This document shows positions 17,552 through 26,016 of a stretch of 32,893 nt of DNA, in pieces. The notes beneath the pieces were generated by a model. It saw nothing but the letters and a program-made list of their open reading frames with translations. It ran no database searches and was not told the DNA's origin. The DNA lies in NCBI RefSeq assembly GCF_012910955.1, contig NZ_WTVQ01000051.1, forward strand, positions 1-32,893, written 5' to 3'. The DNA comes from Aromatoleum diolicum (GTDB lineage Bacteria > Pseudomonadota > Gammaproteobacteria > Burkholderiales > Rhodocyclaceae). The position numbers and the translations under genes were made by a program. The first letter of the stretch is position 1, and every line of letters begins with the position of its first letter.

Positions 17552-18122
17552 GCTCCCGGACGCCGCCCTCGCCGCCGTGCATGACCGGCGGCGCGCCGCG
17601 CGGCAGGCTCGCCGCATCGTCTTGCTGCGCGGCGCGCTCGCCGCCGGGCTCGTGATCGGTTTCGCGCTGTGGGCGCATTTCGGTTCGGGCCGTCCCGGAT
17701 TCTCACCGCGCGTGAGCCCCGAGCCCGGCTGGGGTGCGTTTCGCGCCGCGTACGGCGTCGACACGTTCGGCCACGACGGCTACTTCGTGCGTGCGGTGCA
17801 GAACGGCTACAACCTCGTGCACCACACGCACAAGTATGCGTGGCGCTTCACGCGCAAGGGCGCGCTCGACCGTCCGAATGCGTGCATCGATTGCCACAGC
17901 GCCGAGTCGCTGGCGTACGCGTTCGCAACCGGCGACCGCTTCGAGGCGCGGCTCGACCGGCGCGTGTCCTTCGAGGAGCGCGTGATACGCTGCTACGCCG
18001 GGCACCTCGACGGCTTCATCCCGACGATCTACGATCCGGCAGTGCGCGACATCCGCATCTTTGCGCGCATGGTCGCCCACCATCTGCAACTCGGCGAGGG
18101 CGCACCGGAGCGTGCGCCGTGA
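17544..18122 (+). CDS. Membrane-anchored monoheme c-type cytochrome
   Basis: The 192-residue product has a basic N-terminus, one uncleaved-type transmembrane helix (about 25-46, IVLLRGALAAGLVIGFALWAHF) and a periplasmic domain with a single CxxCH heme site, CIDCH at 114-118. A second Cys...His (CYAGH) does not have heme-binding spacing. His-rich VHHTHKY (about 92-98) precedes the heme site. It is not a class I cytochrome I can name. The pairing of this monoheme protein with the downstream diheme one recalls the SoxX-SoxA and TsdB-TsdA pairs, so it may pass electrons between the diheme enzyme and the respiratory chain; this is inference. The ATG overlaps the GGDEF-EAL stop, and the stop overlaps the next gene's GTG (GTGA). 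Confidence 0.82.
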   Translation: MDRLPDAALAAVHDRRRAARQARRIVLLRGALAAGLVIGFALWAHFGSGRPGFSPRVSPEPGWGAFRAAYGVDTFGHDGYFVRAVQNGYNLVHHTHKYAWRFTRKGALDRPNACIDCHSAESLAYAFATGDRFEARLDRRVSFEERVIRCYAGHLDGFIPTIYDPAVRDIRIFARMVAHHLQLGEGAPERAP

Positions 18123-19216
18123 AACCGCTCGCTCCAGGGTGGAAAAAGGCCGCGCGACTCGCGCTGCTGGTCGGCGTACTGCTTGGGCTGTACGCCGTCG
18201 CGGTCGCGCGCCACGACGAACGCGCACGGATCCGGCAGCAGCCGGTGCGGCTGACCCCGGGCTGCGCCGAAAAACTCTCGCGCTACGGCCTCGAGGCCGG
18301 TCGCCACTACGTCTCGCCGTACGCGCTCGCACGCACCGGGCAGGCGGGCGTCCGGCAGGGCTACAGCGACGAGGACGTGCGCGCGATCCAGCGCGGCTGC
18401 AACATCATCGACGACCTGCAGGGGCAGCAGGCGGCGGACCCCGCGCGCGAACGCTGGAACGCGGCCCGCTTCGTGCGCGGCACGCATACCAGCTGCGACC
18501 ACTGCCACCAGGGCATCGGCGACAAGCAGACGGCCGCCGGCGAGCCGCAGTCCGGTTCACTGAGCCTCGCCGCGTCGTGGGTCATGGCCGACATGTACGA
18601 CCAGTTCACCGGCATCCTGTTGCCCTACGAGCTGCGCCAGATGCAGTGCTACATCAACTCGTCGAACGGCTACAAGCCGAACGTCGCCGACGACCTGATC
18701 CGCGACGTCACCGCGTACAGCCGCTTCCTCGCCGCGGCGCTCGACCTGCGCTTCGGCAACCGCTATGCGGAACAGGGGATCGACGAGGTGACCGCGTCGT
18801 CGACGCTCAAACGCGGCGACGACTATGTGCGCGGCGCCGCGCTGTTCCAGGAAAAGTGCGCGCGCTGCCACGGCCCGCAAGGACTCGGCACGGTCGTCGA
18901 CGGCCGCGTGCTGTTCCCGGCGGTGGCCGGTCCGAACGCCTTCAACCTGCAGTCGCGCAACAACTTCTCGTTCGTCTCGACGATCCTGCCGGGTTTCATC
19001 TGCCGCAACATGCCGCCCGGCGAGGAAGGCACGCTGAGCAGTCAGGACTGCCGCGACATCGGCTTCTACATCAGCAACCTGCCGCGGCCGGCCGGCGACA
19101 AGCAGGGGCCGCTCGCGGCACTGTGGCAGCAGCTGATGATGCGCGTGATGCCGACGCTGGTCCGCAGCGTCGAGGCCTGGCAGCGGCCGCAGGAATCGGG
19201 AAGAGCCGGAACATGA
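18119..19216 (+). CDS. Diheme cytochrome c, TsdA (thiosulfate dehydrogenase)-like
   Basis: The 365-residue protein starts at a GTG in a four-base overlap with the previous stop. It has an N-terminal membrane anchor or signal (about 10-29) and two heme sites: CDHCH (126-130) and CARCH (247-251). The first domain has the TsdA/SoxA-like feature RQMQCYINSSNGYKP (about 173-187), matching the 'R..QC....NG..P' pattern after heme 1. The second domain reads RGAALFQEKCARCHGPQGLG ... FICRNMPPGEEGTLSSQDCRDIGFYI, the usual cytochrome c fold whose NMP Met is the expected axial ligand. Five further cysteines (about 49, 94, 177, and in FICRN and SQDC) lie outside the heme sites. TsdA joins two thiosulfates to tetrathionate in the periplasm; substrate here is inferred, not shown. 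The next gene is a SulP anion transporter. Confidence 0.8.
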   Translation: MKPLAPGWKKAARLALLVGVLLGLYAVAVARHDERARIRQQPVRLTPGCAEKLSRYGLEAGRHYVSPYALARTGQAGVRQGYSDEDVRAIQRGCNIIDDLQGQQAADPARERWNAARFVRGTHTSCDHCHQGIGDKQTAAGEPQSGSLSLAASWVMADMYDQFTGILLPYELRQMQCYINSSNGYKPNVADDLIRDVTAYSRFLAAALDLRFGNRYAEQGIDEVTASSTLKRGDDYVRGAALFQEKCARCHGPQGLGTVVDGRVLFPAVAGPNAFNLQSRNNFSFVSTILPGFICRNMPPGEEGTLSSQDCRDIGFYISNLPRPAGDKQGPLAALWQQLMMRVMPTLVRSVEAWQRPQESGRAGT

Positions 19217-20793
19217 AGAGCGCCGCGCTGACCTGGATGGCGCCGCGCGCAGGGGCCTTCGGCAACGAGGTGCTGATCGGGCTGACGCTCGCGATCGTCG
19301 TGCTGCCGCAGGCGATCGCGTTCTCGACGACGCTCGCCGGGCTGCCGTCGTATTTCGGCCTGTACTGCGCGACCTGGGGCGTGCTGTTCACCGCGCTGCT
19401 GAACCCCTCGCGGGTGTTCCACGGCGGCCCGAACAGCACGCTGTCGGCGGTCGTCGGCGTGACCCTGCTGCCGGTCGCGCCACAGTTCGGGGCCGACTAC
19501 ATCGGCTACGCGCTGACACTGTTCCTGCTCGCCGGGCTGATCCAGCTCGTGTTCCTCGCCGTCCCGCCGCTCGGCCGCATCCTCGACTTCGTCAGCGAGC
19601 CGGTCGCCAACGGCATGATCTGCGGCATCGGCCTGTACATGGTGTTCAAGTCGTTCCCGGCGTTCGCCGGCCTGCCGATCAACACACAGGTCGAATGGCG
19701 GCTGTGGATCGCCTGGCAGAGCTTTCTGGCGATGCTCGAGATTGGCAACATGCACGCGATCCATATCGGCCTGATCACGCTGCTGGTCACCGTCGTGCTG
19801 CGCCAGTTCGAGGCTTTCCGCAATTGGGCGATCCTGCTCGGCATCGTCACCGGCACGCTGTATTCGGAGTTCCTCAACGCGCGCCTGGGCCTCGCCGAGA
19901 CGCTGATCGAACAGACCGCGAACGTCTCCGCGACCGGCTTCGTGTATCCGTCGCTGCCGCTGTTTGCGCAGGAGGCGATGCCCGACATCATCAGCATCAT
20001 CCCCGGCGCGGTCACGCTCGCGCTGCTGGGCCTGTTCCAGACGGTCGCGGCGATGCGGCGCATGAACCGCAAGAGCGGCCAGTTCGTCGACGCCCGCCAC
20101 GGCATTTTCGCCGACGCTCTGAGCAACTGCGTGCTGCCCTTCCTGTCGGCGCTGCCGACCTGCGCGTCGTTCAACCGCATGTCGCTGATGCACGCGATGC
20201 ACACCGGCAGCCGGCTCGCCGCGGTGTCGTCGGCGCTGATCCTGCTCGCGCTGGTGAGCTTCTTCGGCGAGTACATCGCGATCATCCCGGTGCCGGCGAT
20301 GGCCGCGATCATCATGGTGGTCGGCGCCAACATGATCGACTGGGCGGACATCAAGGCGCACTTCCAGCACCGCCCCGAGGCGATCGTGTTCAGCGCGTCG
20401 TTCCTGTCGGTGCATGTCTTCGGCCTGTTCGGCGCGGTGATCTGCGGTTCGCTGCTGGCGCTGGCGTACGCGAAGTGGGAGAAAGCGCACCCCAACGTCA
20501 CCCTCGAACGCAACGTGCTGCGCATCCGCGGCAACATCTACTACGGTTCGCTGCCGGTCATCGAGTCGCTGTACCACCGCGCCAACAGCGACAAGCGGTA
20601 CGCCGAGCTGATCGTCGACTTCTCCGCCGTCCATCACATCGACCCGGAAGGCATCCGCTGGCTCGCCGAGATCGGCAAGAACGGCAAGGTTCGTTTCGCC
20701 GACCGGCGCAGCGGGCAGGACCGGCGCACCGGCTCCGCCGATCGGCCTGCCGAGCGCAAGCGCAAGGACAGGCGCCGCCGGCAGACGCTGTAA
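19213..20793 (+). CDS. SulP-family inorganic anion transporter with STAS domain
   Basis: The 526-residue carrier has 10-12 membrane helices and the SulP signature in the first helices: PQAIAFSTTLAGLPSYFGLY (about 32-51), then FHGGPNSTLSAVVG. The C-terminal cytoplasmic STAS domain (about 425-500) contains IVDFSAVHHIDPEGIRWLAEIG, followed by an unusually basic tail of about 30 residues (DRRSGQDRR, KRKDRRRRQ). Family members move sulfate, bicarbonate, or other oxyanions. The ATG overlaps the diheme cytochrome stop by four bases, so it is the fifth gene of the coupled operon. The pairing with a TsdA-like enzyme points to a sulfur oxyanion, but bicarbonate or another anion is not excluded. Confidence 0.9.
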   Translation: MKSAALTWMAPRAGAFGNEVLIGLTLAIVVLPQAIAFSTTLAGLPSYFGLYCATWGVLFTALLNPSRVFHGGPNSTLSAVVGVTLLPVAPQFGADYIGYALTLFLLAGLIQLVFLAVPPLGRILDFVSEPVANGMICGIGLYMVFKSFPAFAGLPINTQVEWRLWIAWQSFLAMLEIGNMHAIHIGLITLLVTVVLRQFEAFRNWAILLGIVTGTLYSEFLNARLGLAETLIEQTANVSATGFVYPSLPLFAQEAMPDIISIIPGAVTLALLGLFQTVAAMRRMNRKSGQFVDARHGIFADALSNCVLPFLSALPTCASFNRMSLMHAMHTGSRLAAVSSALILLALVSFFGEYIAIIPVPAMAAIIMVVGANMIDWADIKAHFQHRPEAIVFSASFLSVHVFGLFGAVICGSLLALAYAKWEKAHPNVTLERNVLRIRGNIYYGSLPVIESLYHRANSDKRYAELIVDFSAVHHIDPEGIRWLAEIGKNGKVRFADRRSGQDRRTGSADRPAERKRKDRRRRQTL

Positions 20794-20875
20794 CCGCCGC
20801 GGCCGGCATACGCCCGCCGCCACGGCGCCGCGCTGCGGGTTAACATGCCGGTCGTCAGGACTCCCGGCGCTCACG

Positions 20876-22513
20876 ATGGCACGCATACACCCCGAAGGAT
20901 GGCGTCAGATTCCCGCCAGCGGTGCGCTGGCGCGCGAACTCGAGACGCTGGCAACGCTCGCCGAAAGCTTGCCCGACGACCACGCGGTGTATCACGGCAT
21001 CCACTGGACGCGGATCAATCGCGACCATGCGCTGTTCGGCGAGATCGACTTCATCGTCGTCGGCCCGAGCGGCAAGCTGCTGCTGATCGAACAGAAATCC
21101 GGTTTCCTCGACGAAACGCCGGACGGCCTGGTCAAGACCTACGCGAAGGCGAAGAAGAACGTCAGCGTGCAGATGGCGCGCAGTGCCGATCACCTGCGCG
21201 AGCGCCTGACCGTCTTCCTGAAGGGCCATGCGGCCAGGCTCGACACCCTGCTCTACTGCCCCGACTACACCGTGCGCCAGCCCGGCAGCGCCGGCCTCGA
21301 CCCGGCACGCATCGTCGATGCCAGCCGCCGCGAACATCTCGCCGCGATCGTGCAGAGCCTGTTGCGCGACGAGGTGCGCGACCGCGTCGTGCTGGACAAC
21401 ATCGAGCGTTTCCTCGCCGACCAGCTGGAGCTGGTGCCGGAAGTGAATGCCATCGTCGGCCAGGCCGAGGCGCTGTACACGCGACTCGCCGGCGGACTGG
21501 CCGAATGGGCGCGGCGCATCGAGATGACGCCGTTCCGCCTGCGCGTCACCGGCACCGCCGGCAGCGGCAAGACACAACTGGCGATGGCGGTGCTGCGCGA
21601 TGCGCTCAAGGCTGGGCGCCGACCGCTATACGTCTGCTACAACCGCCCGCTCGCCGACCACATCGCGCTGATCGCGCCACCCGGCGGCGAAGTCGCGACC
21701 TATCACCAGTTGTGCGACCGTGTGTTGCGCGCGCACGGCGAGATCCCGGATTTCTCGCGGCCGGATGCCTTCGCGCGGCTTGAAGCGGCATTCCGCGAAC
21801 TCGATCCCGGCGATGCGTGGCGTTTCGACGAGCTGATCGTCGATGAAGGCCAGGATTTCCGCGAAGAATGGCGCGACGCGCTGCTGCGCCTGCTAAGGCC
21901 CGACGGTCGCGCGTGGTGGCTGGAAGACCCGTTGCAGAATCTCTACGGCCGGCCCGAGGTCGCGCTGCCGGGCTGGGTGCGCATCACCAGCGAACGCAAC
22001 TACCGCAGCCCGGGCGACATCGTCGCGGCGCTGAACCGCATGCTGCCGCTGGCGCAGCCGCTCGAGGCGGGCAGCCCGCTCACGGGTTCCGACGTCGAGA
22101 TCCTGAGGTGGAAGGATGCGACGGAGCTGATCGATCAGACCAAGCGCGCGATGACCCGCGCGATCGGCCTCGGATTCCGCCGCGAGATGATCGCGACGAT
22201 CACCTTCCGCGGTCGCGAGCATTCGCTGTTCACGCCCTTCGACCACCTCGGCCCGCACCGGCTCAAGGCCTTCACCGGCACCTACGACCTGCTCGGCAAT
22301 CCGGTGTATACGGACGGCGACTTCCTGATCGACTCGGTCTACCGCTTCAAGGGCCAGGCCGCGCCCTGCGTGATCTTCACCGAGATCGATTTCGCCCAGC
22401 TCGACCCGCTGACGGTGCGCAAACTCTTCGTCGGCGCAACGCGTGCGGGCATGAAGCTGATCCTGGTGGTGTCGGAACAGGCGGCACGCCTGCTCGCGGA
22501 CTCTGTCGATTAG
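20876..22513 (+). CDS. NERD nuclease-domain and SF1 (UvrD-type) helicase-like ATPase protein
   Basis: The 545-residue protein has an N-terminal NERD domain (about 15-130) with the nuclease-like core GEIDFIVV (about 55-62) and IEQKSG (about 71-76), the D-x(n)-(E/Q)xK arrangement of restriction-type nucleases. A superfamily-1 ATPase follows: Walker A GTAGSGKT (about 226-233), a QLCDR-type helical motif, Walker B VDEGQD (about 322-327), an arginine motif in SERNYRSPGDI, and C-terminal RKLFVGATRAGMKL (about 512-525) like UvrD motif VI. NERD-helicase proteins are generally assumed to act in DNA repair or defence; its substrate is unknown. It begins 83 bases after the SulP stop. Its stop (TAG, 22511-22513) overlaps the stop of convergent proQ. 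Confidence 0.85.
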   Translation: MARIHPEGWRQIPASGALARELETLATLAESLPDDHAVYHGIHWTRINRDHALFGEIDFIVVGPSGKLLLIEQKSGFLDETPDGLVKTYAKAKKNVSVQMARSADHLRERLTVFLKGHAARLDTLLYCPDYTVRQPGSAGLDPARIVDASRREHLAAIVQSLLRDEVRDRVVLDNIERFLADQLELVPEVNAIVGQAEALYTRLAGGLAEWARRIEMTPFRLRVTGTAGSGKTQLAMAVLRDALKAGRRPLYVCYNRPLADHIALIAPPGGEVATYHQLCDRVLRAHGEIPDFSRPDAFARLEAAFRELDPGDAWRFDELIVDEGQDFREEWRDALLRLLRPDGRAWWLEDPLQNLYGRPEVALPGWVRITSERNYRSPGDIVAALNRMLPLAQPLEAGSPLTGSDVEILRWKDATELIDQTKRAMTRAIGLGFRREMIATITFRGREHSLFTPFDHLGPHRLKAFTGTYDLLGNPVYTDGDFLIDSVYRFKGQAAPCVIFTEIDFAQLDPLTVRKLFVGATRAGMKLILVVSEQAARLLADSVD

Positions 22514-23058
22514 CCCTTGGAGAACTTGCCGAGCAGCTGCTGCAGCTTCTCGGCCTTGCGGCGTTCGGCTTCTTCGGCCTCGCGCTTGGCCTTTTCGGCG
22601 TCGAGCACGGCCTTCTTGCGCTTGGCGGCTTCGGCGAAGCGGTCCTTCAGCGTCTGCCTGGCGTGGGCGCGCTGTTCCTCAGTGACTTCGCCGTCTTCCT
22701 TGCCGTCGAGGTCGAAGCGCGCGGTAGCCTTTTCCATCGCCTTCATGTAGCGCGTCGAGGCGGTGTGCATGCGCATCGCGCTGCGGATCACCTTGCGGTC
22801 GAGTTCGGGGAAGCGCTCGGCGATGGCCTTGTCGATGCGCAGCGCCAGCGGCCTGACCTCGCGGAAGGTCGGCGAGGCTTCCTGCAAGATCTGCAGCAGG
22901 CCGCGCGCGTCGATCTGCGACTTGCCTGCAGCCGGCTCGCCGGGCTGCTGGTCGGCTTCGGCAGTTTGCGATTCGGCGGTTTGTGATTCGGCTTGCTGCT
23001 CAAGCTGCTCGTCGACTGGCGGGTCGAGCTGCTCTTCGGAATGGATGTCGGTATTCAT
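22510..23058 (-). CDS. proQ: ProQ/FinO-family RNA chaperone
   Basis: The 182-residue protein has an acidic, Gln-rich N-terminus (about 1-45, with the direct repeat ESQTAESQTAE), a FinO/ProQ RNA-binding domain (about 50-130) and a charged coiled-coil tail (about 135-178, KREAEEAERRKAEKLQ). The domain signature is LALRIDKAIAERFPELDRKVIRSAMRMHTASTRYMKAM in two halves: helix LALRID and RSAMRMHTASTRYMKAM, the basic concave face that binds the 3' end and terminator hairpin of small RNAs and mRNAs. It should act as a global RNA chaperone in the cytoplasm. The ATG at 23058 is chosen since the upstream in-frame residues are not conserved-looking. No Shine-Dalgarno sequence is evident. The gene converges on the NERD helicase gene with overlapping stops. 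Confidence 0.88.
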   Translation of the reverse strand: MNTDIHSEEQLDPPVDEQLEQQAESQTAESQTAEADQQPGEPAAGKSQIDARGLLQILQEASPTFREVRPLALRIDKAIAERFPELDRKVIRSAMRMHTASTRYMKAMEKATARFDLDGKEDGEVTEEQRAHARQTLKDRFAEAAKRKKAVLDAEKAKREAEEAERRKAEKLQQLLGKFSKG

Positions 23059-23111
23059 TGAAGGAACGGGCGTGGGCGACGGACGGAATTTTGCATGATC
23101 GCATGAAATGC

Positions 23112-23148
23112 CGGGTGATAACCGCAGTTGCCCCGCGGCGATCACCCG
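23112..23148. terminator. Stem-loop between fdsA and proQ
   Basis: CGGGTGAT (23112-23119) pairs with ATCACCCG (23141-23148); inside, after a 2x2 internal loop, CCGC pairs with GCGG. The structure starts three bases past the fdsA stop on the minus strand and is followed by CATTTCATG. It probably ends the fds transcript or attenuates read-through into proQ. Confidence 0.45.
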
Positions 23149-23151
23149 CTT

Positions 23152-26016
23152 TCAGATTTCGATGGCAGTTTCCGCTGCCAGCCGCACCGCGCAGTACTTG
23201 AATTCCGGTATCTTGCCGAAGGGGTCGAGCGCCGGTTGCGTGAGCAGGTTCGCCGCGGCCTCGACGTAGCAGAATGGCATGAACACCGAGCCACGCTGCA
23301 TCGCGCGGTCGGCGCGGGCTTCGAGCACGATCGCGCCACGGCGGGTTTCCAGCGTCACGCGCGCGCCGGAGGCGATGCCGTGCGCGGCGAGGTCGTCGGG
23401 ATGGACCGTACACCACGGCTGCGGTTCGAGCGCGTCGAGGACGTTGGCGCGGCGCGTCATCGAGCCGGTGTGCCAGTGTTCGAGCACGCGGCCGGTGGTG
23501 AGCACCAGCGGGTAAGCGGTGTCGGGCAGCTCCGCGGCCGGCAGCGGGGCGACGGCGACGAAGCGGGCGCGACCGCTGGCGGTGGGGAAATCCTGCTCGA
23601 ACAGCACCGGCCACGACGGGCCGTCTTCGGTGAATTTCGGCGCGACGACGGCCCCTTCCGCTTCCAGTTGCTGCCACGTGATGCCGGCGTAGCTCGGCAA
23701 TGCCTGACGCAGCTCGTCGAAGATCTCGGCCGGGCCGGCGTAATCCCACGCGAGGCCCAGGCGCTGCGCGATCTGCTGGATGATCCACCAGTCGGCGCGC
23801 GTGTCGCCGGGCAGCGGCAGCACCGGCTGCGTGAGCTGCACGAGGCGGTCGGTGTTGGTGAAGCTGCCGGTCTTCTCCATCAGGCTGGACGCCGGCAGGA
23901 TCACGTCGGCGAGCATCGCCGTCTCGGTGAGGAAGAGGTCCTGCACGACGAGGTGCTCGAGCCCGCCGAGCGCGGCGCGGGCGTGCGCGAGGTCGGGGTC
24001 GGACATCGCAGGGTTTTCGCCCTCGATGTACATGCCGCGGATCTGGCCGGCGAGCGCGGCGTCCATGATCTCGACGACGGTGAGGCCGGGCACGTCGGAC
24101 AGGGGCGTGTCCCACAGCGACTCGAACTTCGCGCGGATCGCGGGATCGGCGACGCGCTGGTAGTCGGGGAACATCATCGGGATGAGGCCGGCGTCGGACG
24201 CCCCCTGCACGTTGTTCTGGCCGCGCAGCGGATGCAGGCCGGTGCCGCGGCGGCCGATCTGGCCGGTCATCAGCGCGAGCGCGATCAGGCAGCGCGAGTT
24301 GTCGGTGCCGTGGATGTGCTGCGAGATGCCCATGCCCCAGAAGATCATGCTGTTGGGGCCCTGCGCATACAGGCGCGCGACTTCGCGCACGGTCTCGGCC
24401 GGGATGCCGGTGATCGCCTCGACGCGCTCGGGCGGGAACGCGAGCGCCGCGGCGCGGAAGGCGTCGAAGCCGTCGGTGCGCGCGGCGATGAAGGCCTCGT
24501 CGGTGAGCCCCTCCTCGATGATCACGCAGGCGAGCGACAGCAGCAGCGTGACGTCGGCGTCGGGGCGGAACTGCAGGTAGCGGTGCGCGTGGCGTGCGAG
24601 CGGGGTTTCGCGCGGGTCCATCAGGATCAGCTTGGCGCCCCGTTCGACAGCGTTCTTCATGAAGGACGCGGCGACCGGATGGTTCGCCGCCGGGTTGGCG
24701 CCGATGACGATCATGACGTCGGCGAATTCGACGTCGCGCACCGGGTTCGACACCGCGCCGGAGCCGATGCCTTCGAGGAGTGCGGCGACCGAAGAGGCAT
24801 GGCACAGGCGCGTGCAGTGGTCCACGTTGTGCGTGCCGAAGCCCGTGCGGACGAGCTTCTGGAAGAGATAGGCCTCCTCGTTGCTGCCCTTGGCCGAGCC
24901 GAAGCCGGCGAGCGCGTGCGGGCCGTGCTGGCCCTTGATGCGCGCGAGGCCGGCGGCGGCGGCATCGAGCGCCTCTTCCCAGCTCGCTTCGCGGAAGGCG
25001 GCGAGCGGGTTCGCGGGGTCGAGATCGACCGATTTCGGGATGCCCGGTCGGCGGATCAGCGGCGTCGTCAGCCGGTGCGCGTGGCGCGGGTAGCCGAAGC
25101 CGTAGCGCCCTTTCACGCACAGGCGGCCGGCGTTGGCGGGGCCGTCGCGGCCGTCGACGTGGATGATCTTCGCCTGCGGGCCGTCGCCGGCGACGTGGTA
25201 GGTCGTCTGGCAGCCGACGCCGCAGTAGGGGCACAGCGAGTCGATGGCGCGGGTCGCGGGTATGGCGGGCGCTTCGGCCGGCGTCGCAGTTGCGGGAATG
25301 GGAGCAGGTGCCGGTGCGAGCGCGGGCTGTTCGGCGAAGGCGCCACGTACCGCGACCGGTTCGGAGACGGTCTGGCCCAGCAGATCGGCGAGCGCCGCGG
25401 GCAGCAGCGCGCCGGTCGGGCAGGCCTGCACGCATTCGCCGCAACCGACGCAGGAGGACGTGCCCATCGGATCATTGAAATCGAACACGATCGCGGTGTC
25501 GGCGCCGCGCTGCGCGAGGCCGATGACGTCGTTGACCTGCACTTCGCGGCAGGCGCGCAGGCAGCGCGTGCACTGGATGCAGGCGGCGAGGTTCACGGCG
25601 ATGCCGGGGTGGCTGCGGTCGGGTGCGGGTTGATCGCGCGGGGCGAAGCGCGATTCGGTAACGCCGAGTTCCTCGCACCAGTGCGCGAGTTCGGAATCGG
25701 GTTTTTCGGCCGCGGCCGGTACGTCGGCGCGCAGCAGTTCCAGCACCATGCGCTGCGAGGCGCGGGCGCGCTCGCTCTCGGCCTTGACCTTCATGCCGGC
25801 CTTCGGCGCGCGGCAGCACGAGGGCGCGAGCACGCGCTCGCCGTCGATCTCGACGACGCAGGCGCGGCAGTTGCCGTCGGCACGCAGGCCGTCGGTGTAG
25901 CACAGGTGCGGAATGTCGGTGCCGGCGCGGCGCGCCGCCTGCAGGATCGATTCGCCGGGCGCGGCGTCGATCTCGCGACCGTCGAGTTCGAAGCGGATCA
26001 TATCGGCGGCGTTCAT
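23152..26016 (-). CDS. fdsA: NAD-dependent formate dehydrogenase, molybdopterin subunit FdsA
   Basis: The 954-residue subunit starts at ATG 26016, with GAGGAGGG eight bases ahead and a four-base overlap (ATGA) with the fdsB stop. N-terminal NuoG-like [2Fe-2S] domain: CYTDGLRADGNCRACVVE plus SCC (about 39-72). Two ferredoxin [4Fe-4S] motifs follow, CIQCTRCLRAC (about 144-154) and CVGCGECVQACP. Then comes the FdhF-type catalytic region: CPYCGVGCQ...GRLCVKG cluster and molybdenum ligand Cys in DHCTRLCHASSV (Cys, not selenocysteine). The C-terminal molybdopterin-binding domain includes VLTTGRVLEHWHTGSMTRR. It oxidises formate to CO2 in the cytoplasm, passing electrons through its clusters to the diaphorase subunit. 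The usual accessory genes fdsC (fdhD) and fdsD do not follow it; proQ does. Confidence 0.93.
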   Translation of the reverse strand: MNAADMIRFELDGREIDAAPGESILQAARRAGTDIPHLCYTDGLRADGNCRACVVEIDGERVLAPSCCRAPKAGMKVKAESERARASQRMVLELLRADVPAAAEKPDSELAHWCEELGVTESRFAPRDQPAPDRSHPGIAVNLAACIQCTRCLRACREVQVNDVIGLAQRGADTAIVFDFNDPMGTSSCVGCGECVQACPTGALLPAALADLLGQTVSEPVAVRGAFAEQPALAPAPAPIPATATPAEAPAIPATRAIDSLCPYCGVGCQTTYHVAGDGPQAKIIHVDGRDGPANAGRLCVKGRYGFGYPRHAHRLTTPLIRRPGIPKSVDLDPANPLAAFREASWEEALDAAAAGLARIKGQHGPHALAGFGSAKGSNEEAYLFQKLVRTGFGTHNVDHCTRLCHASSVAALLEGIGSGAVSNPVRDVEFADVMIVIGANPAANHPVAASFMKNAVERGAKLILMDPRETPLARHAHRYLQFRPDADVTLLLSLACVIIEEGLTDEAFIAARTDGFDAFRAAALAFPPERVEAITGIPAETVREVARLYAQGPNSMIFWGMGISQHIHGTDNSRCLIALALMTGQIGRRGTGLHPLRGQNNVQGASDAGLIPMMFPDYQRVADPAIRAKFESLWDTPLSDVPGLTVVEIMDAALAGQIRGMYIEGENPAMSDPDLAHARAALGGLEHLVVQDLFLTETAMLADVILPASSLMEKTGSFTNTDRLVQLTQPVLPLPGDTRADWWIIQQIAQRLGLAWDYAGPAEIFDELRQALPSYAGITWQQLEAEGAVVAPKFTEDGPSWPVLFEQDFPTASGRARFVAVAPLPAAELPDTAYPLVLTTGRVLEHWHTGSMTRRANVLDALEPQPWCTVHPDDLAAHGIASGARVTLETRRGAIVLEARADRAMQRGSVFMPFCYVEAAANLLTQPALDPFGKIPEFKYCAVRLAAETAIEI

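Noticed and set aside
14453-17764. An 1103-codon open frame antisense to the binding-protein and GGDEF-EAL genes
   Set aside because: It mirrors genes with clear domains and intact motifs. Its translation is His/Arg/Gln-rich without a recognisable fold, which is what GC-rich antisense frames produce.
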